Positions 1 through 8,320 of a stretch of 64,000 nucleotides of DNA are shown one piece after another. Source of the stretch: Thiomonas sp. FB-6 (GTDB lineage: Bacteria; Pseudomonadota; Gammaproteobacteria; Burkholderiales; Burkholderiaceae_C); the NCBI RefSeq assembly GCF_000377645.1, contig NZ_KB898483.1, positions 1 through 64,000 on the forward strand, in the 5' to 3' direction. The translations under genes and the position numbers were made by a program. Numbering within the stretch: the first letter of the stretch is position 1; each line of letters starts with the position of its first letter. Under the pieces are notes generated by a model. The model was not told the origin of the DNA and made no database searches. It saw only the letters and a list, made by a program, of their open reading frames with translations.

Positions 1-276
1 CAGACCTCCCCGGGTATTGCGCACCCACCGTCACGCTTATGCCTGTCGGATCTACGCCGCATCGTTCCGTGCAAGTTTCGGGCTTTGATGATCTTGGGCA
101 CCTCACCCCGATGCGTCGCCTCGTATCCGCTTCCTGTTCGTCAGGCCAGCGCTTTGCCATCCGGCTTCCTCCAGACCCGCGGTCGCCCGCGAAACCCTTG
201 CCTTCGGCTAACCGTTCCCCTTGCCGGGCCGGTAGAGGACTTCCACCTCCAAGTAGGTGCGCCCTGCCGGGCGCAC
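1..276 (-). mobile_element. 5' part of a group II intron (cut by window edge)
   Basis: Read on the minus strand, the segment begins GTGCGCCC at 276, matching the GUGYG 5' consensus of group II introns. The first 20 bases fold into a GTGCGCCC/GGGCGCAC hairpin. A GGAGGTGGAAGTCCTC segment follows, and then the GAAGGCAAGGG, GAGGTGCCCAAGAT and ACCCGGGGAGGTCTG blocks that I recognise as the 5' structural part of bacterial group II introns ahead of the maturase/reverse transcriptase gene. No reverse transcriptase is visible because the element runs off the left edge. Its 5' end lies a few bases behind a rho-independent terminator, the preferred target of bacterial class C introns. Identification is from remembered sequence style, so the class is an inference. 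Confidence 0.6.
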
Positions 277-280
277 CATG

Positions 281-304
281 AAAATGCCCGCTTGCGCGGG
301 CATT
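281..304 (-). terminator. Rho-independent terminator of tRNA-Ser
   Basis: A perfect 9-bp stem (283-291 with 296-304, loop TTGC) is followed on the minus strand by a short T run (TTTTC). It lies 8 bases beyond the 3' CCA of the tRNA-Ser gene and immediately before the group II intron 5' end. Confidence 0.75.
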
Positions 305-311
305 GAAATCC

Positions 312-402
312 TGGCGGAGAGAGGGGGATTCGAACCCCCGAAGGGCTATTCACCCTTACACGCTTTCCAGGCGTGCGACTTAAACCGCTCATCCATCTCT
401 CC
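312..402 (-). tRNA. tRNA-Ser (GGA)
   Basis: A 91-base serine tRNA with encoded CCA. The acceptor stem GGAGAGA pairs with TCTCTCC, the long variable arm GTAAGGGTGAATAGCCCTTC is typical of tRNA-Ser, and the T loop TTCGAATC is intact. The anticodon GGA (complement of 366-368) reads UCC/UCU codons. A TACGAT hexamer 13 bases upstream (complement of 415-420) is a possible -10 box. The gene lies downstream of proC on the same strand. Confidence 0.95.
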
Positions 403-464
403 GGGAAGCCCGACATCGTAGCAGCAGGCGGCCCGGGTGTGGCGGACGAAGCGTTCCCCGAGGC

Positions 465-1307
465 TCAGGATTCGGTAGCGTCCAGGGCGTCGGCGAGTTC
501 GCCGGCGCGGCGGGCCGCGGCCTGCAAGGCCTGGTCGAAGGCGCCGGCAACGTCGCGCGCGGTCAACACCTCCAGCGCGGCGGCGGTGGTGCCGCCCTTG
601 CTGGTGACCTGCTCGCGCAACTGCCCCGCGCTCAGCGGGGAGGATTCGGCCAGCGCCGCGGCGCCCGCGATGGTGCCCAGCGCCAGGCGCCCGGCGGTCG
701 CCTCGGGCAGGCCCAGGCGCACGCCGGCGGCGGTCATCGCCTCGAGCACGTAGAACACGTAGGCCGGGCCGGAGCCGGACACCGCGGTCACGGCGTCGAG
801 TTGCTGCTCCGCGTCCACCCAGGCGAGTTGCCCGGTGGCGCCGAGCACGCGCTCGGCCAGTTCGCGTTCGGCCGCGCCGCAGGCCGGGTTGGCGTACAGC
901 CCGGTGACGCCGCGGCCGATCAGCGCCGGGGTGTTGGGCATGGTGCGCACCACGCGCGCGGCCCCGCTGCGCGCGGCGATGGCCCGGCAACGCACCCCCG
1001 CCATGATGCTCAATTGCAACGCTTCGGCGCTCCGCGGACTGCGTTCGCGCAAGACTTGCGCCGCCTCGGCGAATTGTTGCGGTTTGACCGCCCAGACCAG
1101 CACGTTCACGCTTTCCAGGCTCGCATCGGGCTCGGCCAGGGCCTCGATGCCGAACTGTTCACGAAGCCGCCGGCGCTGGGCCTCGAAGGGTTCGACCACG
1201 CGCAGGCTCGAGGCCTCGACGCCCGCGGCGCGCAGGCCGCCGATGATGGCGCCGGCCATGTTGCCGCCGCCGATGAAGCCGATGGTGAGGGGTTGCATGG
1301 GGCGCAT
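465..1307 (-). CDS. proC: Pyrroline-5-carboxylate reductase
   Basis: ProC catalyses the last step of proline synthesis, reducing 1-pyrroline-5-carboxylate with NAD(P)H in the cytosol. The 280-residue protein has the N-terminal Rossmann motif GFIGGGNMA near residues 9-17 and the C-terminal dimerisation domain with the family signature around VSGSGPAYVF and the TSKGGTT segment. Length is as expected for the family. Two in-frame ATGs compete (1307 and 1298). Neither has a strong Shine-Dalgarno; a GGTGA lies 2 or 11 bases upstream, so the start is uncertain by three codons. The gene is transcribed towards tRNA-Ser and away from lrp. Confidence 0.95.
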   Translation of the reverse strand: MRPMQPLTIGFIGGGNMAGAIIGGLRAAGVEASSLRVVEPFEAQRRRLREQFGIEALAEPDASLESVNVLVWAVKPQQFAEAAQVLRERSPRSAEALQLSIMAGVRCRAIAARSGAARVVRTMPNTPALIGRGVTGLYANPACGAAERELAERVLGATGQLAWVDAEQQLDAVTAVSGSGPAYVFYVLEAMTAAGVRLGLPEATAGRLALGTIAGAAALAESSPLSAGQLREQVTSKGGTTAAALEVLTARDVAGAFDQALQAAARRAGELADALDATES

Positions 1308-1805
1308 TATCACCGCTGGCGCGCAGCGCCAGGAAGCCGCGTACGCGCGCGGCTCGCCCAACATATAGAAACCTTAAGATACCTATGGTTTCGTTCTGGA
1401 AATGAACATTCAATTCATAATCGTTGACTTTTTCACGAATTCTTCAAGGCGTTGGCGCAACTCCTCGACACATCGGCTGGATCCGCGCGAAACTGGCTTC
1501 GCCAGTGCGGGCGCATCGCCGAAGCGCGCACCTGCGGGTGCCGAGGTGCAATCGTGTGCCGATGGCCCACCCCCCGACGCCCCCGTGCTACACCCGGCAA
1601 GATGGCGAAATGCCCCATAAGGGCACACATTGCACAGGCTCAATATGTCGCTGGACTGATTCGTGGGCGACAATGCATGCTTGCTCTTGTCGCCGCCGTC
1701 TTCGGGCGGCGCGCGGTCAGGCGGCCTGTACGGCCCTTGCGCTCGGCCTCAGGGGCCGGCGGTTCCGCCCTGACGTGATAAACCGACTTCCGGAGGTTGC
1801 CCACC
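1308..1805. other. Divergent intergenic region proC/lrp
   Basis: No credible gene is seen here. The stretch 1362-1445 is unusually AT-rich for this genome and holds an inverted repeat GAAACC (1368-1373) / GGTTTC (1387-1392) plus a TTGACT hexamer at 1424-1429, so it probably carries the proC promoter and possibly an operator. The remainder (1450-1790) is GC-rich with several short hairpins. It ends with the lrp Shine-Dalgarno GGAGG at 1792-1796. Binding of Lrp to its own upstream region is plausible but not shown by the sequence. Confidence 0.45.
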
Positions 1806-2282
1806 ATGAAAGATGCCGCCAGCGCCCTCGATCGCGTCGACCGGCGCATTCTCGCCCTGCTGCAGGACGATGGCCGCATGTCCAATCTGGCACTGGCGCA
1901 GGCCGTGCACCTGTCGCCCACGGCCGTGCTCGAGCGCGTGCGGCGCCTGGTGCGCGAACAGTACATCCTGGGCTACGAGGCGCGCCTGAACCCCCACAAG
2001 CTGGGCGCGTCCCTGCTGGTGTGCATCGAGGTGCTGCTCGACCGCAGCAGCCCGGAAGCCTTCGACCGCTTCAAGGAAGCGGCCCGCGAGCGCCCCGAGA
2101 TCCTCGAGTGCTACATGGTGGCCGGGGGCTTCGACTACCTGCTCAAGACCCGTGTCAGCGACATGGACGCCTATCGCGAGTTCCTCAACAAGGTGCTGCT
2201 GGCCCTTCCCGGCGTGCGCGAAACCCGCACCTACGTGGTCATGGAGGAAATCAAGAACACCCAGGCACTGCAGGTGGAGTAG
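1806..2282 (+). CDS. lrp: Leucine-responsive regulator Lrp (Lrp/AsnC family)
   Basis: A 158-residue DNA-binding regulator that in this family forms octamers and senses amino acids. The N-terminal winged helix-turn-helix covers about residues 8-60 (LDRVDRRILALLQDDGR, then LSPTAVLERVRRL). The C-terminal RAM effector domain contains CYMVAGGFDYLLKTRV and ends RTYVVMEEIK. These blocks match enterobacterial Lrp more closely than AsnC or paralogues, so the lrp name is reasonable. The ATG at 1806 is preceded by GGAGG with nine-base spacing. The gene stands alone and converges on oxyR, whose stop codon lies 1 base away. Confidence 0.88.
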   Translation: MKDAASALDRVDRRILALLQDDGRMSNLALAQAVHLSPTAVLERVRRLVREQYILGYEARLNPHKLGASLLVCIEVLLDRSSPEAFDRFKEAARERPEILECYMVAGGFDYLLKTRVSDMDAYREFLNKVLLALPGVRETRTYVVMEEIKNTQALQVE

Positions 2283-2283
2283 T

Positions 2284-3330
2284 TCAACCCGCCCGGGCAG
2301 GAGCCCGCGCGGGCTCCTGCGGTGCCGCGGGCGGCGCATCGGCGTGGGAAGCGGGATGTGAACCGGGACGTGAACCGGGATGTGAATCGGGCAGCGCCTG
2401 GTCGATCTTGCGCACCCCGGGAAGTTCGCAATCCAGCACCGCGCGCCGCAGTGCCTCGATGGCCGCGGTGCGCGTGAAGGTCTTGCGCCAGGCCAGCACC
2501 ACGCGGCGCGTGGGCACCGGCTCGAGGAAGGGCACGTAGCAGATGGGCCCCGCTCCCTTCGCGTCGGCCTCGACCTGCGCCGACATGCGCGGCAGGATGG
2601 TGATGCCCATGCCCGAGGCGACCATGTGCTTGATGGTCTCCAGCGAAGACCCCTCGAAACTCTTGCGGATGCCGTCCGAGCCCGGCGAGAACCGTGCGAA
2701 CTCGGGGCACACCTCCAGCACGTGGTCGCGGAAGCAGTGCCCGGTGCCCAGCAGCAGCATGGTCTCGTCGCGGATCTCTTCGCTGCGCACCGGCTTGGCA
2801 TGCGCCAGGCGGTGCCCGCGCGGCACCGCCACCAGGAAGGGTTCGTCGTACAGCGGCGTGGTGGCCAGCCCGTGGTCCGGGAAGGGCTCGGCCAGCACCG
2901 CCACGTCGAGCTCCCCGTTGCGCAGCATTTCCAGCAGGCGCACCGTGAGCTGCTCCTGCAGCAGCAAGGGCATCTGCGGGGTCAGCTCGATCACCCGGCG
3001 CACCAGCGGCGGCAACAGGTAGGGCGCCACCGTGTAGATCACGCCCACGCGCAAGGGCCCGGCCAGCGGGTCCTTGCCCCGCTTGGCGATTTCGCGGATC
3101 GCCGAGGACTGCTCCAGCACGCGCTGCGCCTGCTCGATGATCTCCGCCCCGATGGGGGTGATGCTGACCTCGCTGCCACCGCGCTCGAACAGCTTCACGT
3201 CGAGCTCTTCCTCGAGCTTCTTGATGGCCACCGACAGCGTCGGCTGGCTCACGAAGCAGGCCTCCGCGGCGCGCCCGAAATGGCGCTCCCGGGCGACGGC
3301 GACGATGTAACGCAGTTCGGTCAGAGTCAT
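2284..3330 (-). CDS. oxyR: Hydrogen-peroxide sensor OxyR (LysR family)
   Basis: A LysR-type activator of peroxide-defence genes. The N-terminal helix-turn-helix (residues 1-60, MTLTELRYIVAVARERHF) is followed by the effector domain with the redox pair GHCFRDHVLEVC, corresponding to the two cysteines that form the regulatory disulfide in OxyR. The family usually has about 305-320 residues; this protein has 348 because of a proline/histidine/serine-rich tail encoded by a 12-bp tandem repeat. Start ATG 3330 is chosen over 3339 because GGAAG precedes it at suitable spacing. The gene lies 55 bases behind recG on the same strand, an arrangement known from other proteobacteria, and is probably cotranscribed. 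Confidence 0.93.
   Translation of the reverse strand: MTLTELRYIVAVARERHFGRAAEACFVSQPTLSVAIKKLEEELDVKLFERGGSEVSITPIGAEIIEQAQRVLEQSSAIREIAKRGKDPLAGPLRVGVIYTVAPYLLPPLVRRVIELTPQMPLLLQEQLTVRLLEMLRNGELDVAVLAEPFPDHGLATTPLYDEPFLVAVPRGHRLAHAKPVRSEEIRDETMLLLGTGHCFRDHVLEVCPEFARFSPGSDGIRKSFEGSSLETIKHMVASGMGITILPRMSAQVEADAKGAGPICYVPFLEPVPTRRVVLAWRKTFTRTAAIEALRRAVLDCELPGVRKIDQALPDSHPGSRPGSHPASHADAPPAAPQEPARAPARAG
2344..2388 (-). repeat. 12-bp tandem repeat in the oxyR 3' end
   Basis: Three copies of a 12-base unit (GGGATGTGAACC 2353-2364, GGGACGTGAACC 2365-2376, GGGATGTGAATC 2377-2388) are preceded by a degenerate half copy. On the minus strand they encode a four-residue SHPG/SRPG/SHPA repeat in the OxyR tail. 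Unit length is a multiple of three, so copy-number change would keep the frame. Confidence 0.8.
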
Positions 3331-3384
3331 AGCTTCCATTAAAGCACAATTCGTGCAGAATGCTTGAAAGCTATCGGCGCGCCC

Positions 3385-5526
3385 TCAGGCCGCGAGCCAG
3401 TCCATGCCCCCGCCCAGCCAGCGCTGCAGGTGCTCGCGCGCGGCCTGCGGATGTTCCCGCAGCAGCGAGGCCGCGGCTTCGCGTGCCAGCTCCAGCAGGT
3501 CCTCGTCCTCGCGCAGGTCGGCGTGGCGCAGCCCCTGCAGGCCCGACTGGCGCTGTCCCAGCAGTTCGCCCGGGCCGCGCAGCTCCAGGTCCTTCTGCGC
3601 CAGCACGAAGCCGTCGCTGGTCTCGTGCATGGCCTGCAGGCGCGCCCGCGCGGTCTGCGACAGCGGCTCGGAGAACAACAGCAGGCATTGCGCGGCCTGG
3701 CTGCCGCGCCCCACGCGCCCGCGCAACTGGTGCAGCTGCGACAGCCCGAAGCGCTCGGCGTGCTCGATGACCATCAGGCTGGCCGAGGGCACGTCCACCC
3801 CCACCTCGATCACCGTGGTGGCCACCAGCAGGCGCAGGCGTCCGGCCGCGAAATCCGCCATCACCTGCGCCTTGAGCGCCGCCGGCATGCGCCCGTGCAA
3901 CAGCCCCACGCAGTCGGCCTGCGCGCCCAGCAGCTCCTGCAGTTCGGCGTGGGCGTCCAGCGCGGCGCGCAGCTCGGGCTGGCCGCCGCGCGGGCCGCTC
4001 CCCGCCTGCGCGGCCCCCTCGCCGCCTTCGCTGGGCTCGCTGGGCTCGATCAGCGGACACACCCAGTAGGCCTGGCGCCCCTGCAGCACGAGCTCGCGCA
4101 CCCGTTGCTTGACGGCTTCGCGCCGCTGGTCGGAGAACACGCGGGTGCGCACCGGCTGGCGTCCCGGAGGGGAATGCGCGATGGTGGAAATGTCCAGGTC
4201 GCCGAACACGGCCATGGCCAGGGTGCGGGGAATGGGCGTGGCGGTCATCATCAGCAAATGCGGCTGGCGCTGCTCGCCCGTGCCCTTGGCGCGCAGGCTC
4301 AGGCGCTGGGCGACGCCGAAACGGTGCTGCTCGTCCACCAGCGCCAGGCCCAGGCGCGCGAACTGCACCTTGTCCTGGATCACCGCGTGGGTGCCGATGA
4401 CCAGCGCGGCCTCGCCGCTGGCGGCGCGGGCCAGCTCCGCCTCGCGCTCGCGCTTGCGCTGCGCGCCGCTGAGCCAGGCCACCCCCACGCCCAGCGGCTG
4501 CAGCCAGCCGGCCAGGCGCTGCAGGTGCTGCGCGGCGAGGATGTCGGTGGGCGCCATGAGCGCGCACTGGAAGCCGTTGTCGATGGCCTGCGCGGCGGCC
4601 AGCGCGGCCACCACCGTCTTGCCGCAACCCACGTCGCCCTGCAGCAGCCGGTGCATCGGCTGCTCGCGCTGCAGGTCCACGGCGATCTCGGCCACGCAGG
4701 CCGCCTGGTCGGCGGTCAAGGCGAAGGGCAGCGCCGCCAGCAGGCGCTGCACCAGCCCGCCGCCGCGCTCGGGCATCGGCCAGGCGCGCTGCTCGGCGCG
4801 GCGCGAGCGCGCCATCTGCTGCGCCAGTTGCTGGGCCAGCAACTCGTCGAATTTCACGCGGCGCCACGCCGGGTGGCTGCGCTGCTCCAGCTGCTCCAGC
4901 GGCAGCTCGGGCGGCGGCGCGTGCAGCTGTTGCAAGGCCTGCGCGATCGGCGGCAGGCGCAGGCGCTCGAGCAGCTCGGCCGGCAGCCATTCGCGCGCGT
5001 CCAACCGGCGCAGCGCCGCCGCCACCGCCTTGCGCAGCCAGGCCTGGCTGATGCCGGCACCGGCCGGGTAGATCGGCGTCAGACTCTGCGGCAGCGCGTC
5101 CGCGGGGGTGGCGACGCGGCACACCGGGTGCACCATCTCGAAGCCGAACAGGCCGCGGCGCGGCTCGCCGCGGATGCGCAGCTCCTTGCCCGGCGCGTAC
5201 TGGCGCGCCCAGTTCGGATAGAAGTGGAAAAAGCGCAATTCCAGGCGCGCGCCCTCGTCCTCCACGCTCACGCGCAACACGCGGCGCCGCGCCGCCATGA
5301 GTTCGGCCTGCACCACGCGCGCCTGCACCACGGCCACGCGCCCCTCGCGCAGTTCGGCGATGGGGGTGATGCGGGTTTCGTCGACGTAGTGCAGCGGCAG
5401 GTGCAGCGCGAAATCCCAGTCGCTGCGCAGCCCCAGGCGCTCGCCCGGCGAGACTGGCGCCGCCTGGCCGCCGGCGCGCGCCGGCGCCGCGCGCTTGCGG
5501 GGGGGAGCAGGAGCGGCGGCGGACAT
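3385..5526 (-). CDS. recG: ATP-dependent DNA helicase RecG
   Basis: RecG remodels stalled replication forks and branch-migrates Holliday junctions. The 713-residue protein has an N-terminal OB-fold wedge region (about residues 40-160), Walker A GDVGCGKT near residue 297, the DEQH box with HRFGVAQR near 392, motif III TATPIPRT, and the C-terminal helicase motifs ending with the QLRGRVGRG motif and the RecG-type GPGELLGQRQSGL stretch. Length is normal; the first 25 residues are Ala/Pro/Arg-rich and not conserved. It starts 31 bases behind the metallo-hydrolase gene and is followed by oxyR, suggesting a three-gene minus-strand operon. Confidence 0.96.
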   Translation of the reverse strand: MSAAAPAPPRKRAAPARAGGQAAPVSPGERLGLRSDWDFALHLPLHYVDETRITPIAELREGRVAVVQARVVQAELMAARRRVLRVSVEDEGARLELRFFHFYPNWARQYAPGKELRIRGEPRRGLFGFEMVHPVCRVATPADALPQSLTPIYPAGAGISQAWLRKAVAAALRRLDAREWLPAELLERLRLPPIAQALQQLHAPPPELPLEQLEQRSHPAWRRVKFDELLAQQLAQQMARSRRAEQRAWPMPERGGGLVQRLLAALPFALTADQAACVAEIAVDLQREQPMHRLLQGDVGCGKTVVAALAAAQAIDNGFQCALMAPTDILAAQHLQRLAGWLQPLGVGVAWLSGAQRKREREAELARAASGEAALVIGTHAVIQDKVQFARLGLALVDEQHRFGVAQRLSLRAKGTGEQRQPHLLMMTATPIPRTLAMAVFGDLDISTIAHSPPGRQPVRTRVFSDQRREAVKQRVRELVLQGRQAYWVCPLIEPSEPSEGGEGAAQAGSGPRGGQPELRAALDAHAELQELLGAQADCVGLLHGRMPAALKAQVMADFAAGRLRLLVATTVIEVGVDVPSASLMVIEHAERFGLSQLHQLRGRVGRGSQAAQCLLLFSEPLSQTARARLQAMHETSDGFVLAQKDLELRGPGELLGQRQSGLQGLRHADLREDEDLLELAREAAASLLREHPQAAREHLQRWLGGGMDWLAA

Positions 5527-5557
5527 CGGCGGCTCGGTCGGCGCGTGGAAGGCGGGC

Positions 5558-6511
5558 TCAGTGCAGCTCGGGGTCGGCCACCCGCCCGGCGCTCAGCAGC
5601 AAGGCGCCCACGCGGGCCAGCGCGTCCAGGGTCTGCTCGAACACCTCGGCCGGCGTCCGCCCGGGCCAGAAGCGGCGCACGGCACGCTGCACCATGGCCG
5701 TGTCCTCGAACCAGCGCGCCAGTTGCTCGCGCGCCGGCGGCGCGGCCAGTTCCATGACGTGGAACTTGAGCAGCACGCGCAGCGCGTGGGCGGCGTGGCG
5801 CTGCGGGTCGCCCTCGAACACGTCCAGGCGCGTGTGCGCGCGCTCCAGCGCGGCGCCCGGCTGGGCGAACACGGGGCCGTGGCCGGGGATCACCAGGCGC
5901 GGCGCCAGTTGCTCGATGCGCCGCAAGGTCAGGCGCTGCGCGGCGAAGCCGTCGCCGCCGTCGATCTCCGGGAACAGCACGCCGAAACCGTGTTCCCACA
6001 GCGCATCGCCGCTGATCAGCACGCGCGCGTCGGGCTGGAACAGCATCAGCGCGTGGTCGTCGTGGCCGCCCGCCGCGTGCGCCTGCCAGGGCAGGCCGCC
6101 CAGCCACAGCGTGTCGCCCGCCGCGTAACCGGCGTCGGCGCGGAAGGGCTCGGCCTGCTGGCCGGCCTGCGCCACCGCCGAGTCCGCCTGCTCCCAGGCC
6201 CCGGCGCCGGGCAGTTCCCCGGCCGGCACCAGGATCGGGCAGGGGGCACCGGCGCCGTGCTCGCGCTGCAGCGGCGCGTTGCCGCCGCAGTGGTCCGAAT
6301 GCAGGTGGGTGTTGACGATGCGCCGCAGGCGCCGGCCGCCCAGCGCGGCGCGCACGCCCTCGCAGGTGGCGCGCGCGCGGCTCACGTGCCCGGTGTCCAC
6401 CACGCTGGCCGACTGCGCGTCGTCCCAGGTGACGACGGCGTTGGCGCTCAGCCAGTCGTGCACCAGCACGTGGATGCCGGGGGGAAGCAGGGATTGCGGA
6501 CTGGAATTCAT
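5558..6511 (-). CDS. MBL-fold metallo-hydrolase
   Basis: A 317-residue metallo-beta-lactamase-fold protein. The metal-binding motif THLHSDHCGG (HxHxDH) lies near residue 72, followed by the GGHDDHA segment, the SGDALWE aspartate and the PGHGPVF histidine, so a dinuclear metal site should be complete. The C-terminal third is helical and resembles the accessory domain of glyoxalase-II-like hydrolases; the substrate is unknown. The start ATG 6511 was chosen because upstream in-frame sequence would overlap the divergent aldehyde dehydrogenase region and is not conserved in style. It is the first gene of the probable MBL-recG-oxyR operon. Confidence 0.85.
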   Translation of the reverse strand: MNSSPQSLLPPGIHVLVHDWLSANAVVTWDDAQSASVVDTGHVSRARATCEGVRAALGGRRLRRIVNTHLHSDHCGGNAPLQREHGAGAPCPILVPAGELPGAGAWEQADSAVAQAGQQAEPFRADAGYAAGDTLWLGGLPWQAHAAGGHDDHALMLFQPDARVLISGDALWEHGFGVLFPEIDGGDGFAAQRLTLRRIEQLAPRLVIPGHGPVFAQPGAALERAHTRLDVFEGDPQRHAAHALRVLLKFHVMELAAPPAREQLARWFEDTAMVQRAVRRFWPGRTPAEVFEQTLDALARVGALLLSAGRVADPELH

Positions 6512-6644
6512 GGCGATTTCGCAGCATACGGCGGCGCGCACGCCCCCGTCGTGCGCGCCGGGTTTGGCGTCGCGCCGCGCCTGACGCAGTGGACTAGCAT
6601 TGGACAAGCCCTCGCCCCCACGGCCGCTCGCGCGGCAAGCTCGC

Positions 6645-8069
6645 ATGGAACGCGCCCAGCCCTTCTCGTCGGATTTGCATGCCGTCTACGCGCAGCAACG
6701 CGACGCGTTCCGCGCCGATCCCTACCCATCGTGGGATTTGCGCGCCGACCGCCTGCAACGCCTGCTGGCCCTGCTGCGCGACGGCGAGACCCGCATCTGC
6801 GAGGCCATCGACTCCGATTTCGGCCAGCGCGCCCATGCCGAGACCCAGGCGCTGGAACTGGTGCCCTCACTGTCGGCGCTGCGCCACGCCTTGCGCCACG
6901 GGCAGGGGTGGATGCGCACGCGGCGCGCCAGCCCCGGCATCTGGTTCCGCCCGGCCGGCGCCCGCGTGCTGCCGCAGCCTCTGGGCGTGGTGGGCATCAT
7001 CGCGCCGTGGAACTACCCGCTGTACCTGGCCGTCGGGCCGCTGGCCTCGGCGCTGGCGGCCGGCAACCGGGCCATGCTCAAGCTGTCCGAGTACGCCCCC
7101 GGCTTCGCGAGCCTGTTCGGCGAACTCGTGCGCGAGCGCTTCGATCCGGATGAACTGGCCGTGTTCAGCGGCGGCGCCGAGCAGGCGGCGGCGTTTTCTT
7201 CGCTGCCGCTGGACCACCTGCTGTTCACCGGCTCCACTGCGGTCGGGCGCCAGGTGATGAGCGCCGCCAGCGCCCGGCTCGTGCCGGTGACCCTGGAACT
7301 CGGCGGCAAGTCGCCCGCGGTGCTGGCGCCCGGCGCCGACCTGCGCCTGGCGGCGCGGCGCATCGTCTACGGCAAGCTGGTCAACGCCGGCCAGACCTGC
7401 GTGGCGCCGGACCACGTGTACGTGCCCCGAGCGCAGTTGCAGGCCTTCGCCGAGGAATGCGTGAAGGCGGCGCGGGAGATGTACCCGCAGGGCCTGCTCA
7501 GCCCCGATTACTGCAGCATCATCGACACCCGCCACTATCTGCGCCTGGGCTCCATGCTCGAGCAGGCGCGCGAGGCCGGCGTGGCGCTGCAGCCGCTGTT
7601 CGAAGGCGAACAGGCGCAGGACACGCGCCACCGCCTGGCGCCGGCGCTGCTGCTCGACCCGCCCTCGCGCCTGCAGGCCATGCAGGAGGAGATCTTCGGC
7701 CCGCTGCTGCCGCTGCTGAGCTACGACTGCACCGACGAGGTGATCGCGCGCATCAACGAACAGCCGCGCCCGCTGGCCCTGTACTGGTTCGACGAGGACG
7801 CGGCCCGCATCGAGCGCATGTTGCGTACCACCCACTCGGGCGGCGTGACCCTGAACGACACCCTGATGCACGTGGCGCAGGACGAACTACCCTTCGGCGG
7901 TGTCGGCCCCTCCGGCATGGGCCACTACCACGGCCGCTGGGGCTTCGACACCTTCAGCAAGCTCAAGCCGGTGCTGACCCAGCGCCGGCTGGCCGGCACC
8001 ACGCTGGTGCGCCCGCCCTACGGCAAGACCTTCGCGCGCCTGATCGCGGTGATGAAACGCTGGGCCTGA
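6645..8069 (+). CDS. Aldehyde dehydrogenase, coniferyl-aldehyde type
   Basis: An NAD(P)-dependent aldehyde dehydrogenase of 474 residues. It shows the cofactor-binding segment IIAPWNYPLYL, the FTGSTAVGR loop, the general-base motif ELGGKSP and the catalytic cysteine in NAGQTCVAPD. The APD following the cysteine and the YWFDED / GGVTLNDTLMH segments are typical of the coniferyl aldehyde dehydrogenase (CalB-like) branch, which also includes fatty-aldehyde enzymes, so substrate assignment is tentative. A TTG at 6600 would add 15 residues. The ATG is preferred, but neither start has a convincing ribosome site. It is divergent from the MBL gene. Confidence 0.87.
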   Translation: MERAQPFSSDLHAVYAQQRDAFRADPYPSWDLRADRLQRLLALLRDGETRICEAIDSDFGQRAHAETQALELVPSLSALRHALRHGQGWMRTRRASPGIWFRPAGARVLPQPLGVVGIIAPWNYPLYLAVGPLASALAAGNRAMLKLSEYAPGFASLFGELVRERFDPDELAVFSGGAEQAAAFSSLPLDHLLFTGSTAVGRQVMSAASARLVPVTLELGGKSPAVLAPGADLRLAARRIVYGKLVNAGQTCVAPDHVYVPRAQLQAFAEECVKAAREMYPQGLLSPDYCSIIDTRHYLRLGSMLEQAREAGVALQPLFEGEQAQDTRHRLAPALLLDPPSRLQAMQEEIFGPLLPLLSYDCTDEVIARINEQPRPLALYWFDEDAARIERMLRTTHSGGVTLNDTLMHVAQDELPFGGVGPSGMGHYHGRWGFDTFSKLKPVLTQRRLAGTTLVRPPYGKTFARLIAVMKRWA

Positions 8070-8101
8070 GCCGTCCCTCGCACAGGGGGAGAAGCCGGCG
8101 C

Positions 8102-8159
8102 TTGGGGATTGCGGACAAATTCGCGTAGAATGGAAAGTTCCGGTTTTTGGCCACCGGAA
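8102..8159 (+). promoter_or_regulatory. Putative rplM promoter and leader hairpin
   Basis: TTGGGG (8102-8107) and TAGAAT (8126-8131), 18 bases apart, form a weak sigma-70-like promoter. Just behind it is a 7-bp inverted repeat TTCCGGT (8138-8144) / ACCGGAA (8153-8159). The untranslated leader would be about 180 bases, long for a bacterial gene, and ribosomal protein operons often use such leaders for autoregulation. Function is inferred. Confidence 0.45.
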
Positions 8160-8320
8160 AATGGCTTTGGAACTTTGCGGCGGACGATGCCTCTGGCACC
8201 GGCCGGCCGCACGCGAAACGGCTTCCTGCCCGCCGGTTCGCGCGACTCCGAGGCTCCGGGCAGAGCCCGCCTTCCCAAGAGCGGGACAAACGGCCCCATC
8301 GAACCATCGTATCCACCACC

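Noticed and set aside
3364-5757. A plus-strand frame of about 800 codons opposite recG
   Set aside because: Shadow of recG; composition is His/Gln/Arg/Ala-rich with no domain, while the minus strand has all RecG motifs.
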